The notes beneath the pieces were generated by a model that saw only the letters and a program-made list of their open reading frames with translations, had not been told where the DNA came from and did no database searches. Made by a program: the position numbers and the translations under genes. From assembly GCA_963701015.1 (NCBI GenBank), contig OY969556.1:2170001-2234000 (forward strand): a DNA stretch of 64,000 nt, written 5' to 3'. The DNA comes from MFD09286-c1 sp963701015. Lineage in GTDB: Bacteria > Bacteroidota > Bacteroidia > Bacteroidales > DTGW01. Positions 29,135-38,105 of this stretch are shown here, piece after piece; position 1 is the stretch's first letter; every line of letters begins with the position of its first letter.

Positions 29135-31036
29135 ATGAAAACAAAAAAAACATTTCAATTAATTCTAGGAATTTTGGCTGTACCAATTTCCTTACTATTA
29201 ATTTCATCTTTTTCATTTGGTGCATGTAAAAAGGAAATGACAAAAAGTAGCCTCAAAAATATTATATCTTTTACAATTCCTCAACAAAATGATTCTGCTA
29301 CCATTGACAATACGAGTAAAACAATAAAAATCAATGTTGCTTATAATGCCGATTTAACCAAACTTACACCAACAATTACAGTTTCACCAAAAGCCAAAAT
29401 AGTTCCAGCTTCAGGTTCGGTAGTGGATTTTTCACAAGGTCCGGTTAATTATACTGTAACAGCTGAAGATAATACCTCGCAAACTTATGCCGTAACAGTC
29501 ACCAAATCAACAGAAATGGATAAAAAAATAGTATCCTTTGTATTAGCGGAACAATCCGACAGCGCTACATTTAATAATATAAACGATACCGTTAAAATTA
29601 CTGTACAAGCTACAGCTGATTTAACCAAATTGACACCAACAATTAAAACATCAACCGGAACCACAATAAGCCCTGCTTCCGGTGCAACTGAAGATTTTAG
29701 CAATGGCCCCGTAAAATATACAATTACTGCTTCTGATGGCTCAAGCAAAGTTTGGAATGTTGTTGTAAACCGATTACAATATACCGGAACCAGCATTATT
29801 ACTGCCTCATTACCGAATATGGTAAGTTTTTCATTATCTTATAAACAGGTAACTATAATTATGCCAGCCGGAACTGATTTTACAAACCTTGCGCCCGTAT
29901 TTACAATTTCACCTGGAGCAACAATATCACCTGCTTCCGGACAAGCCTTTGATTTTAGCCAGGGTCCTAAAACTTACACGATTACTGCTGAAAATGGCTA
30001 TGTTTCGAAATGGTCAGTTAGTATTACGCTTCAGCTATTTACAGCTGATAATAGTAATATTCAATATCTAGGTAGAATTGACTTTACAACACCAACTGCA
30101 CCAAGATTTGCTAATGCTGGAGTTTATATCAAAGCAAATTTTACTGGAACCTTTTGCGACATTGTAATGAGTGATGAATCAAACATGAATTACATATCTG
30201 TAAGTATTGACGGTCAGGCACCTTTACGCTATTTAATGACCCAGGGAAAGGCAACGTATAGGGTTGCAAGCGGATTAACAGCCGGACAACATACAATCTT
30301 AATTTGCAAAGATACTGAAGCTGCTGTAAATGGACTAAGTTTTTATGGTTTCCATTGTGAATCGCTTTTACCAGTGACCGATATGCCAACCAGGAAAATA
30401 GAATGCTATGGTAATTCAATAACTTGCGGGGCTAATATGCTTAACGGACCTTATTGCACATTGGTTGATAATGGTACAAATTGGAATGCAGCCAATTGCG
30501 CCTATTTATCTTATGGTGCTTTAACTGCAAGAGCTCTAAATGCCGAATGGATGTTAACATCCTATTCAGGAATTGGCTTAATACATAGTTGCTGTAGTAT
30601 GTCTATTATTATGCCTGATGTTTATGACAGGCTCGATTTAACTTCTGCTACAAAAAAATGGGATTTTACTAAATATGTACCCGATGTTGTTACCATTTGC
30701 CTTGGACAAAACGATGGAACATCAAATGTTGCATCGGCGAACTTTAAAAACACTTATGTTTCATTTATAAATAACTTACGTGGCAAGTATCCAAATGCAT
30801 CAATTTTTTGTTTAACAAGCCCTATGGCCGATGTTACCCTGTTAAACGCTATGAAAACTACTTTGACCAATGTTGTTGATTCAGTTAATAATGCCGGTGA
30901 TAGCAAAGTATATTGGGTTCAATTGCCTAATAATCTTTTAGGTGGATGCACTTCAAACCCGCATCCTAATGTAGCAGAGCACGATTCAATTGCATCTGTA
31001 CTTGAAACTGCTATAAAAGCTAAAATGGGTTGGTAA
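29135..31036 (+). CDS. CE2-like acetylesterase lipoprotein with three repeated beta domains
   Basis: A 633-residue lipoprotein with signal sequence and lipobox ending FGAC (Cys31). Three tandem domains of about 85-90 residues follow (near 40-125, 130-210 and 215-300). Each has an L-x-P-x-I/F-x-x-S line, a PASG turn and a DFSxGPxxYTxTAxxG segment, as in DUF5018-type surface domains. A jelly-roll (about 305-405) then leads into an SGNH hydrolase domain with GNSIT (Ser428), GQNDGTS and H610PNVAEH616. No Asp lies three residues before His610, which fits the Ser-His dyad known for CE2 esterases. Predicted role: removing O-acetyl groups from hemicellulose at the surface. Confidence 0.82.
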   Translation: MKTKKTFQLILGILAVPISLLLISSFSFGACKKEMTKSSLKNIISFTIPQQNDSATIDNTSKTIKINVAYNADLTKLTPTITVSPKAKIVPASGSVVDFSQGPVNYTVTAEDNTSQTYAVTVTKSTEMDKKIVSFVLAEQSDSATFNNINDTVKITVQATADLTKLTPTIKTSTGTTISPASGATEDFSNGPVKYTITASDGSSKVWNVVVNRLQYTGTSIITASLPNMVSFSLSYKQVTIIMPAGTDFTNLAPVFTISPGATISPASGQAFDFSQGPKTYTITAENGYVSKWSVSITLQLFTADNSNIQYLGRIDFTTPTAPRFANAGVYIKANFTGTFCDIVMSDESNMNYISVSIDGQAPLRYLMTQGKATYRVASGLTAGQHTILICKDTEAAVNGLSFYGFHCESLLPVTDMPTRKIECYGNSITCGANMLNGPYCTLVDNGTNWNAANCAYLSYGALTARALNAEWMLTSYSGIGLIHSCCSMSIIMPDVYDRLDLTSATKKWDFTKYVPDVVTICLGQNDGTSNVASANFKNTYVSFINNLRGKYPNASIFCLTSPMADVTLLNAMKTTLTNVVDSVNNAGDSKVYWVQLPNNLLGGCTSNPHPNVAEHDSIASVLETAIKAKMGW

Positions 31037-31037
31037 T

Positions 31038-31133
31038 TTTGAGTTTTGAGTTAGAAGTTAAAAGTCATGAGTTAGGGGAAAATTGAACACTTAACTCTTA
31101 ACTTTTAATTTTTAACTCTCAACTTTTAACTCA
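31038..31133. repeat. Inverted array of GAGTTA/TAACTC variants
   Basis: The left half is built from GAGTTA and AAGTTAAAAG units and the right half from TAACTC and AACTTTTAA units. The two halves are largely complementary across a short centre, and the array fills the gap between two convergent stop codons. A long imperfect hairpin acting as a bidirectional terminator is the simplest reading. Confidence 0.6.
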
Positions 31134-32438
31134 TTACTCTTTCACTTCTATTTCCTCATCCTGATCAATCCGGTTCAATATATTTTGAGGTAAGTTCTTT
31201 TTATTTTTAGCACCAAGTTTGCGGATATTTTCAATACGGCCAACAATACTTCCTTTACCGTCGGTAAGCTTATTCATCGATGCTTTATAATAATCCTGAG
31301 TATTATTGAGCTTTTTGCCCAATTCAACCAAATCGTCAACCAAACCTTCAAATTTATCATATAAAGCACCACTTTGCCTGGCAATTTCCTCAGCATTTTT
31401 ATTTTGATATTCTTGTCGCCACATGCTTTCAACCATTTTTAAAGCAGCAATTAAATTGGTTGGGCTAATTAAAAGTATTCTTTTATCATAAGCGTAATTC
31501 CATAAATTAGGGTCGAACTGAATTGCTATCATGTAGGCTGGTTCAATTGGCATAAATAGCATTACAAAATCGAGGCTGTTAATGTTATATAAGGTTTGAT
31601 AACCTTTTGCTGACAATTCATCAATATGTCTTTTAACAGAAACCAAATGATCCTTTAGAGCTGCCTCTTTTTCTTCATCAGAATTTGCTGTTGTATAGCG
31701 TTCGTAAGCAGTAAGCGAAACCTTTGAATCAACTATAATACTTCTTTCGCCAGGATAATTTATAATAACATCGGGTTGAAACCTCTGCCCTTCTTCATTA
31801 TTGTACGATTTTTGGACAAAATATTCACGGTCTTTTAATAATCCCGACTTTTCAAGGATACTTTCCAAAATCATTTCACCCCAATTTCCCTGCGTTTTCG
31901 ATTCACCCTTCAATGCCCGTGTTAAATTATTGGCTTCCAATTTTACACTTTGGCTAAGTTCCGCAAGTCGTTTTACTTCCTCCTTGAGTGAAAATCGTTG
32001 CTGCGACTCTTTATCATAGGCTTCTTCAACTTTCTTTTCAAAATCTTTAATTTTTTCACCCAATGGTTTTAGCAATTGGTCAAGATTTGTTTTGTTTTGT
32101 TCGGTAAACTTTTTAGTTTTCTCTTCCAAAATATCATTGGCCAAATTTTTAAACTCAATACTAAAGTGCTCTTGCAGTTTTTCAATTTCTAATTTTTGTT
32201 CGGTTAATTTTGCCGAGAGGTGGTTATAATCAGATTCACGACCTGCTAACTTTTTATTAAGCTCCAATATTGCAGCATCCTTACTTGATAATTCATTTTT
32301 AAGCAATAAATTATCCTTTTCCAGGCTTGAATTTTTTTCAATACCAATCATAATTTGAGCTTTTTGTTTGGTTTGAAAAATCAGCCAGGTAACAATAATT
32401 CCAATAAGAATACCTGTGATAAAATAAAGTATTGTCAT
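31134..32438 (-). CDS. rmuC: RmuC-family DNA recombination protein
   Basis: A 434-residue protein with an N-terminal membrane helix (residues 3-20), a long coiled coil (about 30-180) and the RmuC nuclease-like core. The core includes KGESKTQGNWGEMILESILE, FQPDVIINYPGERSIIVDSK, MFMPIEPAYM and RILLISPTNLIAALKMV. The D-(V)DSK pattern matches the PD-(D/E)xK-like fold. RmuC limits inversions and other rearrangements at short inverted repeats. It is monocistronic, convergent with the CE2-like gene, and divergent from the yjjG-like gene over a short gap. Confidence 0.92.
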   Translation of the reverse strand: MTILYFITGILIGIIVTWLIFQTKQKAQIMIGIEKNSSLEKDNLLLKNELSSKDAAILELNKKLAGRESDYNHLSAKLTEQKLEIEKLQEHFSIEFKNLANDILEEKTKKFTEQNKTNLDQLLKPLGEKIKDFEKKVEEAYDKESQQRFSLKEEVKRLAELSQSVKLEANNLTRALKGESKTQGNWGEMILESILEKSGLLKDREYFVQKSYNNEEGQRFQPDVIINYPGERSIIVDSKVSLTAYERYTTANSDEEKEAALKDHLVSVKRHIDELSAKGYQTLYNINSLDFVMLFMPIEPAYMIAIQFDPNLWNYAYDKRILLISPTNLIAALKMVESMWRQEYQNKNAEEIARQSGALYDKFEGLVDDLVELGKKLNNTQDYYKASMNKLTDGKGSIVGRIENIRKLGAKNKKNLPQNILNRIDQDEEIEVKE

Positions 32439-32512
32439 TTTTTTGTTTTTTACAAAAATAATTGAAACCCTTCTTTATTTTTGCGCTTTTAATAAAAGCT
32501 TATTCACAATAC

Positions 32513-33205
32513 ATGAAAAAGTACAAACATTTGTTTTTTGATATCGATAGAACATTATGGGATTACGAAACAAATGCCCGTGAAACAATGACAGAAATTT
32601 TTGCCAAACATAATTTAGAGAAATACAACTTCAATTTCGAACAATTTTATTCAACATTCAATCATTACAACGAATTGCTTTGGACCAAATTCAGAAATGG
32701 CAAAATAAAAAAAATTATACTTCGCGATCGCAGGTTTTATTTAGCTTTAAAAAAACTTGGAATTGATAATAATGATTTGGCACTGAAACTTTCATCGGAT
32801 TATATTGAAATAAGCCCAAGTAAAACAGGTTTATTTCCCGAAGTTATTGAAACTTTAAATTATTTGAAACCCAAATATAATTTGCACGTTATTACAAATG
32901 GTTTTAACGAAGTTCAATTTAAAAAGCTTAAAAATTGCGGTATTGAACATTTTTTTGAAAAAATAGTAACATCCGATAATGCAAAATCGCAAAAGCCGAA
33001 TATGAAAATTTTTGAATACGCACTTACATCAGTTAACGCTAAAAAAAACGAATCGCTGATGATAGGTGACGATTTTAAAATTGATATTTTAGGTGCAAAA
33101 AATTATGGCTTCGATCAGGTATATTTTAATCCCTTAAAAAAGAAGCATACTCTAAAACCAACCTATGAAATATTTAGTATAAAAATGCTAAAGGATTTTT
33201 TATAA
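32513..33205 (+). CDS. yjjG: YjjG-family HAD hydrolase (noncanonical pyrimidine nucleotidase)
   Basis: A 230-residue protein from ATG 32513. The longer open frame starting with TTG at 32462 was rejected because it would add 17 residues not shared with the family and overlap the promoter region. HAD motifs are FFDIDRTLWD (Asp10, Asp12), VITNGF (motif II), SQKPNMKIF (motif III Lys) and IGDDFKIDI (motif IV). YjjG enzymes dephosphorylate nucleoside monophosphates, including damaged pyrimidines, in the cytoplasm. A -7-like TATTTTTG sits at 32476-32483. Confidence 0.88.
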   Translation: MKKYKHLFFDIDRTLWDYETNARETMTEIFAKHNLEKYNFNFEQFYSTFNHYNELLWTKFRNGKIKKIILRDRRFYLALKKLGIDNNDLALKLSSDYIEISPSKTGLFPEVIETLNYLKPKYNLHVITNGFNEVQFKKLKNCGIEHFFEKIVTSDNAKSQKPNMKIFEYALTSVNAKKNESLMIGDDFKIDILGAKNYGFDQVYFNPLKKKHTLKPTYEIFSIKMLKDFL

Positions 33206-33305
33206 ATAATTGGTTAATGGATAAATGTTATAAAATTTATAATAAATATTAACATAAATTAAATTGATTTTCTAATTTTAGAATTCTGAATAAACTCCAA
33301 AAAAT

Positions 33306-34844
33306 ATGAAACTAACAATCGCCCGAAAATTAAACTTTGGTTTTGGAATAGTAATATTTGTTATCATTTTAACAGTATTTTTCATTTCAATACTATCTTA
33401 CCAAAACAGCAAATTAAATAAAGAAATTTCAAATGTTTTTGAACCTTCGTCACAACTGCTTTCCAATTTGAACACACAAATTTCGAATTCAAAAATGCTC
33501 ATTAGGAATTGGGTATTTATTGATAAAGTTGCAGATACTCCCGATAAACTTAAATTGAAAGACCTTCAGCAAAAGGATTTCCCCGATTTGAATAACCGTA
33601 TCATGGACATTTCGCAAAAATGGTCGGAATATTGTTCTCCCGAATTGCAGGAAAATTATAAATCAATTTCAAAAGTCATTACTGATAGTATTTTCAGCCA
33701 ACAACAATTAATCATGGGTAAGCTGTCGAACCTTGCAAGTTATGACGATCCATTGGTTATGTTTGAAATTTCACCTCTGGTTGAAGGAAATGGTTCACTT
33801 ATAGCGCAGTGCGATAAAGCTATCAGCGATATTCAAAAATTGCAGGATTCACTTGGAAGCAAAGTCAATGAGCTTCGTTCGCAAATGAATACTTCATTCA
33901 GCAGTTTTCAAACTTATACAATTATTATAGGCATTGTAATTGTATTAATTACCTTTCTAATTTCATTTTGGATTACCCGTTCCATAGTTAAACCTTTAAA
34001 TAAAGCAGTAAATTTTTCACATACAATAGAAGAAGGAAACCTTTCTGCAGAAGTTGATATTCAACAAAATGATGAATTTGGCGATTTGGCTAATGCTTTG
34101 CGCAGAATGCAGGGAAAATTATCTGAAGTAATTGGGTCATTTATCAATGGCGCAGATAATATTTCAGATGCAAGCCAGATGATTAACGAAAATGCTAAGG
34201 ATTTGTCAATGAACTCAGCAAATCAGGCTGCATCGGTTGAAGAAATATCTTCATCGGTAGAAGAAATAGCTTCCAATATAGCACAAAATACAGATAATTC
34301 AATGCAAACTGAGAAAATTTCACTTCATGCTGCGAATGAAATTAAAAAAGTAAATACATCGGCTAAAAACTCAGCTGCATCAATGAAAAAAATAGCTGAA
34401 CGAATTTCAATTATTGGGGATATAGCATTTCAAACAAATATACTAGCTTTAAATGCTGCAGTTGAAGCTGCCAGGGCAGGTGAACATGGAAAAGGGTTTG
34501 CTGTGGTAGCAGCCGAAGTGCGCAAATTAGCAGAAAGAAGTAAAATTGCTGCGGAAGAAATAAGTTTACTTACACGCCAAAGCCTGAATGATTCTGAAGA
34601 ATCAAGCCAACAACTCGAAAATGTTGTTCCTGAAATCGAACGTACTGCAAAATTAGTACAGGAAATTACAGCCGCCAATATTGAACAAAATGCCAGTATT
34701 GACCAAATTAACAATTCAATACAACAGTTAAACAATACAACACAACAGAGTGCATCGGCTTCAGAAAAAATGTCTTTAAATTCTGACGAATTGGCAAGAC
34801 TTGCCTCTGAATTAAAGGAAACTGCCGAATACTTTTCTATTTAA
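33306..34844 (+). CDS. Methyl-accepting chemotaxis-type receptor
   Basis: A 512-residue receptor. TM1 spans about 11-31, a four-helix-bundle-like periplasmic sensor spans about 32-200, TM2 spans about 203-223, then comes a HAMP domain and a cytoplasmic signalling coiled coil. The hairpin tip, which binds CheA/CheW, reads GDIAFQTNILALNAAVEAAR starting near residue 371, with KGFAVVAAEVRKLAERSK after it, a near-perfect match to MCP proteins. The C-terminus has no NWETF-type CheR tether. No che genes are in the window, so partners must be elsewhere. It may instead steer gliding or twitching motility, or another output. Confidence 0.93.
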   Translation: MKLTIARKLNFGFGIVIFVIILTVFFISILSYQNSKLNKEISNVFEPSSQLLSNLNTQISNSKMLIRNWVFIDKVADTPDKLKLKDLQQKDFPDLNNRIMDISQKWSEYCSPELQENYKSISKVITDSIFSQQQLIMGKLSNLASYDDPLVMFEISPLVEGNGSLIAQCDKAISDIQKLQDSLGSKVNELRSQMNTSFSSFQTYTIIIGIVIVLITFLISFWITRSIVKPLNKAVNFSHTIEEGNLSAEVDIQQNDEFGDLANALRRMQGKLSEVIGSFINGADNISDASQMINENAKDLSMNSANQAASVEEISSSVEEIASNIAQNTDNSMQTEKISLHAANEIKKVNTSAKNSAASMKKIAERISIIGDIAFQTNILALNAAVEAARAGEHGKGFAVVAAEVRKLAERSKIAAEEISLLTRQSLNDSEESSQQLENVVPEIERTAKLVQEITAANIEQNASIDQINNSIQQLNNTTQQSASASEKMSLNSDELARLASELKETAEYFSI

Positions 34845-34978
34845 AACCTAGTATTTAGATGAATTCAATTTATTCTCATTCAAAATAGCTACTTATAATA
34901 GATAATTCTATATGCCTTCTATATTAATGAATTGTAAGTTTTTAACAACTTATAGTTCATATCTATATCGTTACATAC

Positions 34979-35010
34979 TTGATAAATTGACAGGAATATT
35001 ATTACTTTTG
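34979..35010 (+). promoter_or_regulatory. Bacteroidetes promoter of the TPR-comA-aroE operon
   Basis: TTG at 34979-34981 and TACTTTTG at 35003-35010 are separated by 21 bases, matching the phylum consensus. The first gene's ATG at 35037 follows 26 bases later, and AGAGGG (35024-35029) could serve as a ribosome-binding site. Confidence 0.65.
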
Positions 35011-35036
35011 GCCAGTTTAAAAAAGAGGGCTTGCTT

Positions 35037-36455
35037 ATGGATCAGGAAAAAGATTCTATGTTCAACAATCCCGAATTTGACGAGGTTGTGCATCGGTATA
35101 AAGAGATGCTTAGAGATGGGAAAAACAGGTATTTTGATGTTCATGAATATGAATTACTTGTAGAATATTATCTGCAAAACAGTAAATTAAATCAGGCAGC
35201 AACTGTAGTTAATAAAGCACTTTTGCAGTTCCCCGGCTCAACAATACTTCAGCTTAGAAAAGCCCAGGTATTAATTGATGAAGACAACCCTGAAGAAGCA
35301 TTGAAAATTCTTTGTAATGTTGAAAAATATGAAGCTTGTAATTACGAGTTATATTTATTAAAAGGCATTGCCTGTAATTACTTACACAAATTTTCTGAAG
35401 CCAAAACTTATTTTTCTTATGCACTTTATTATGCCGATGAAGAAAAACTTGACGCACTTTTCAGTATTGGTGTAAATTACAATTCATTAAGCGATTATAA
35501 TGCTGCCTTAATTTATTTCCTTGAAGCCCAAAAAATTGATCCTCAAAATACGAATGTTTTATTCGAAATTGCATTTTGCTACGAAAAAATTGAAATGTAT
35601 GACGAGGCTATTCAATATTATAATGAATATTTAGATATCAATCCATTTTATGATATTGCCTGGTTTAATCTGGGAATTATATATTCAAAACTTTCAAATT
35701 TCGAAAAAGCAATTGAAGCTTATGATTTTACAATTGCCATAAATGAAAAATATGAATTAGCCTATTACAATAAAGCTAATGCACTAGCTAATTCAGGAAA
35801 ATATCGCGAAGCAATTTCTGTTTATAAAGAATATTTAGTTTTCAATGAAAATTTAGCTGAAACCCTTTGTTTCATTGGCGAATGTTATGAAAGAGAAAAC
35901 GAAAACGAACTGGCTTTGGAGTATTATCAAAAATCACTTCAAATTGACGCATCCTATGCTGATGCCATTTATGGAATTGGAATAGTTTACAGCCAACAGG
36001 AGAATTATTCAGAAAGCTTATTATATTTGCACAAGGCAATTGGCTTTGAGCCATCAAATCCCGATTATTGGTTTTCACTAGGCACTGTATATAGTAAAAT
36101 CAGTAATAACGAAAGGGCTATTGAGGCTTATCGCCAATCAACAACCATTGATCCTAACGATTATGAATCATGGTTGAATTTGTCGGAAATATATTTTAAG
36201 AAAAATTTATTATCCAAAGCAATATTAATTTTAGAAGATGCTTATAAATATAATAAAGATAATGCAAACATAAATTTCAGACTTGCCGCATTTTATATGC
36301 TCAAGCAAAATTTGGCCAATGGCTTGCATTACTTGCAAAATGGTATGAATATCGATAGTAAAGAATATAAAGAAGTACTTAAATTTTGCCCAGATGCAAT
36401 TGACTTTAAAGAAGTGAACGAACTCATAAAGCAATTTAACCCGGTTAAACAATGA
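35037..36455 (+). CDS. Cytoplasmic TPR-repeat protein
   Basis: A 472-residue protein. ATG 35037 is preferred to the in-frame TTG at 35031 because it sits at normal distance from AGAGGG. No signal peptide or membrane segment is present. About eleven TPR units run from residue 40 to the end (examples: YDEAIQYYNEYLDINPFY and NERAIEAYRQSTTIDPND), so the whole chain is a protein-binding superhelix. It overlaps the phosphosulfolactate synthase gene by 4 bases (ATGA), indicating coupled translation. The function is unknown. Co-transcription with comA and aroE does not by itself imply a metabolic role, since TPR genes of this type are widespread in the phylum. Confidence 0.85.
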   Translation: MDQEKDSMFNNPEFDEVVHRYKEMLRDGKNRYFDVHEYELLVEYYLQNSKLNQAATVVNKALLQFPGSTILQLRKAQVLIDEDNPEEALKILCNVEKYEACNYELYLLKGIACNYLHKFSEAKTYFSYALYYADEEKLDALFSIGVNYNSLSDYNAALIYFLEAQKIDPQNTNVLFEIAFCYEKIEMYDEAIQYYNEYLDINPFYDIAWFNLGIIYSKLSNFEKAIEAYDFTIAINEKYELAYYNKANALANSGKYREAISVYKEYLVFNENLAETLCFIGECYERENENELALEYYQKSLQIDASYADAIYGIGIVYSQQENYSESLLYLHKAIGFEPSNPDYWFSLGTVYSKISNNERAIEAYRQSTTIDPNDYESWLNLSEIYFKKNLLSKAILILEDAYKYNKDNANINFRLAAFYMLKQNLANGLHYLQNGMNIDSKEYKEVLKFCPDAIDFKEVNELIKQFNPVKQ

Positions 36456-37240
36456 ATTTCAACCTTCCTCACGTTCCTGCCAGAACACAAAAGCCCAGGC
36501 AATCAGGTTTAAACATGATAATGGATAAAGGCCTTAGCATTCGCGATGTAGAAAATCTTATTTCTTCTTGTGGCGATTATATCGATCTGTTAAAATTTGG
36601 TTTTGGCACGTCTCTCATTACTAAAAACCTTGAAGAAAAAATCAAATTATACAGTCAGGCAAATATCCGGCCATATTTTGGAGGAACATTATTTGAAATG
36701 TTTATTGTTCGTGGATTATATAATGAATTTAGAAAATATATTGATAAATACAAAATTGAACTAATTGAAATTTCAGATGGTTCAATAACATTGCCCCATG
36801 AAGAAAAGCTTAAATTCATATCTGAACTTTCGAAACAAACTACGGTAATATCTGAAGTTGGTACTAAAGTGGCTGGAGTAATCATTCCCAACGAAAAATG
36901 GGTTGAAATGATGAAAAATGAAATTCAAGCCGGTTCATGGAAAGTAATAGCCGAAGCCAGGGAAAGTGGAAACATAGGGATATATAATCCTGATGGTTCG
37001 GCAAATAAAGAACTTATAAGTGATATTGTTGAACATGTTAATACCGATGATATAATTTGGGAAGCCCCGAACAAACCTCAACAAGTATGGTTTATTAAAT
37101 TATTGGGCTGTAATGTTAACTTAGGAAATATTGCTCCTTCGGAAGTTATATCACTCGAATCACTTCGACTTGGATTACGCGGCGATACTTTCTTTCAGTT
37201 TCTTCCCGATGAAATTATAAATAAATTTATAAATAAATAA
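36452..37240 (+). CDS. comA: Phosphosulfolactate synthase (ComA family)
   Basis: A 262-residue TIM-barrel protein of the ComA family, which adds sulfite to phosphoenolpyruvate to give phosphosulfolactate. Recognisable blocks are YIDLLKFGFGTSLI, PYFGGTLFEMF, IEISDGSITLPHEEK, EVGTKVAG, WKVIAEARESGNIGIYN and IIWEAPNKPQQVWFIKLLG, in the usual order. In archaea the product leads to coenzyme M. In Bacteroidetes it more likely feeds sulfonate compounds such as sulfolactate or sulfonolipid precursors, which is inference. It is translated together with the TPR gene (4-base overlap) and lies 17 bases before aroE. Confidence 0.88.
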   Translation: MNFNLPHVPARTQKPRQSGLNMIMDKGLSIRDVENLISSCGDYIDLLKFGFGTSLITKNLEEKIKLYSQANIRPYFGGTLFEMFIVRGLYNEFRKYIDKYKIELIEISDGSITLPHEEKLKFISELSKQTTVISEVGTKVAGVIIPNEKWVEMMKNEIQAGSWKVIAEARESGNIGIYNPDGSANKELISDIVEHVNTDDIIWEAPNKPQQVWFIKLLGCNVNLGNIAPSEVISLESLRLGLRGDTFFQFLPDEIINKFINK

Positions 37241-37257
37241 GCACTGATTTTATTATT

Positions 37258-38010
37258 ATGAGAGAATTCGGATTGATTGGATTTCCGCTGGGACATTCAT
37301 TTTCAGCTGGCTATTTTAGTAAAAAATTTGAAAAGGAAAATATTCCGGATTGTTCCTATAAAAACTTCCCTATTGATAATATTGATAAACTAAATGACAT
37401 TATATCCGAAAATCCTAATCTTATTGGCTTAAATGTAACAATACCATATAAGGAACAGGTAATTAAACATTTGGATGAAGTAAATCCTGAAGCTAATGCT
37501 ATTGGCGCTGTAAATACAATTAAAATTGTAAGAAATGGGAATGACTATAAGCTCGTTGGCTACAATTCCGATGTTTATGGATTTGAACAGTCGCTTTTAC
37601 CTCATTTAAAAGAATTTCATAACAAAGCATTAATATTAGGCACAGGTGGCGCTTCGAAAGCTATAAAATACATCCTTAATAAATTGAATATTCAATTTAT
37701 ATCAGCTTCTATTGAAGAATTAAAAGAAAATGAAATTCGTTATACCGATATTGATAAGGATTTGATTGAAGAAAGGTTATTAATTATCAATGCTACACCA
37801 CTTGGCACATATCCAAAAAATGATACATTTCCACCAATACCTTATGAATATATAACTGCTCAGCACTTGTTGTTCGATTTGGTATATAATCCTGAAGTTA
37901 CAATGTTTATGATGAAAGGTTTGCAAAAAAATGCTGTTGCATTAAACGGACTTCAAATGTTACATCTTCAGGCAGAAAGATCATGGGCTATATGGAATAA
38001 TAAATTATAG
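37258..38010 (+). CDS. aroE: Shikimate dehydrogenase
   Basis: A 250-residue NADP-dependent enzyme of the shikimate pathway, which reduces 3-dehydroshikimate to shikimate in the cytoplasm. It has GFPLGHSFSAGYF for substrate binding near the start, GLNVTIPYKEQV with the catalytic Lys65, GAVNTI, YNSDVYGF with the catalytic Asp, the Rossmann motif LGTGGASKAI, and INATPLGTYP. It is slightly short for the family (about 270) but complete. It is the last gene of the TPR-comA-aroE operon and is followed by a strong hairpin. Confidence 0.95.
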   Translation: MREFGLIGFPLGHSFSAGYFSKKFEKENIPDCSYKNFPIDNIDKLNDIISENPNLIGLNVTIPYKEQVIKHLDEVNPEANAIGAVNTIKIVRNGNDYKLVGYNSDVYGFEQSLLPHLKEFHNKALILGTGGASKAIKYILNKLNIQFISASIEELKENEIRYTDIDKDLIEERLLIINATPLGTYPKNDTFPPIPYEYITAQHLLFDLVYNPEVTMFMMKGLQKNAVALNGLQMLHLQAERSWAIWNNKL

Positions 38011-38050
38011 TTACTTATTTGATGAATTTCTAATAATAATTGCAATTAAA

Positions 38051-38085
38051 TAGAAAAGCCGGATGATTGATTTCCGGCTTTTCTA
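38051..38085. terminator. Bidirectional hairpin terminator
   Basis: Perfect 13-base arms TAGAAAAGCCGGA (38051-38063) and TCCGGCTTTTCTA (38073-38085) enclose a 9-base loop. A/T-rich flanks give U-rich tails both ways, and it sits between the convergent ends of aroE and asnB. Confidence 0.9.
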
Positions 38086-38105
38086 TTTATATATTATATT
38101 ACTTT

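Noticed and set aside
29485..29796. Minus-strand frame of 103 codons in the CE2-like gene
   Set aside because: Antisense shadow of the repeated beta domains; hydrophobic only because the sense strand is Thr/Asn-rich.
34430..34735. Minus-strand frame of 101 codons in the chemotaxis receptor
   Set aside because: Falls opposite the conserved signalling tip, so its openness is explained by the sense protein.
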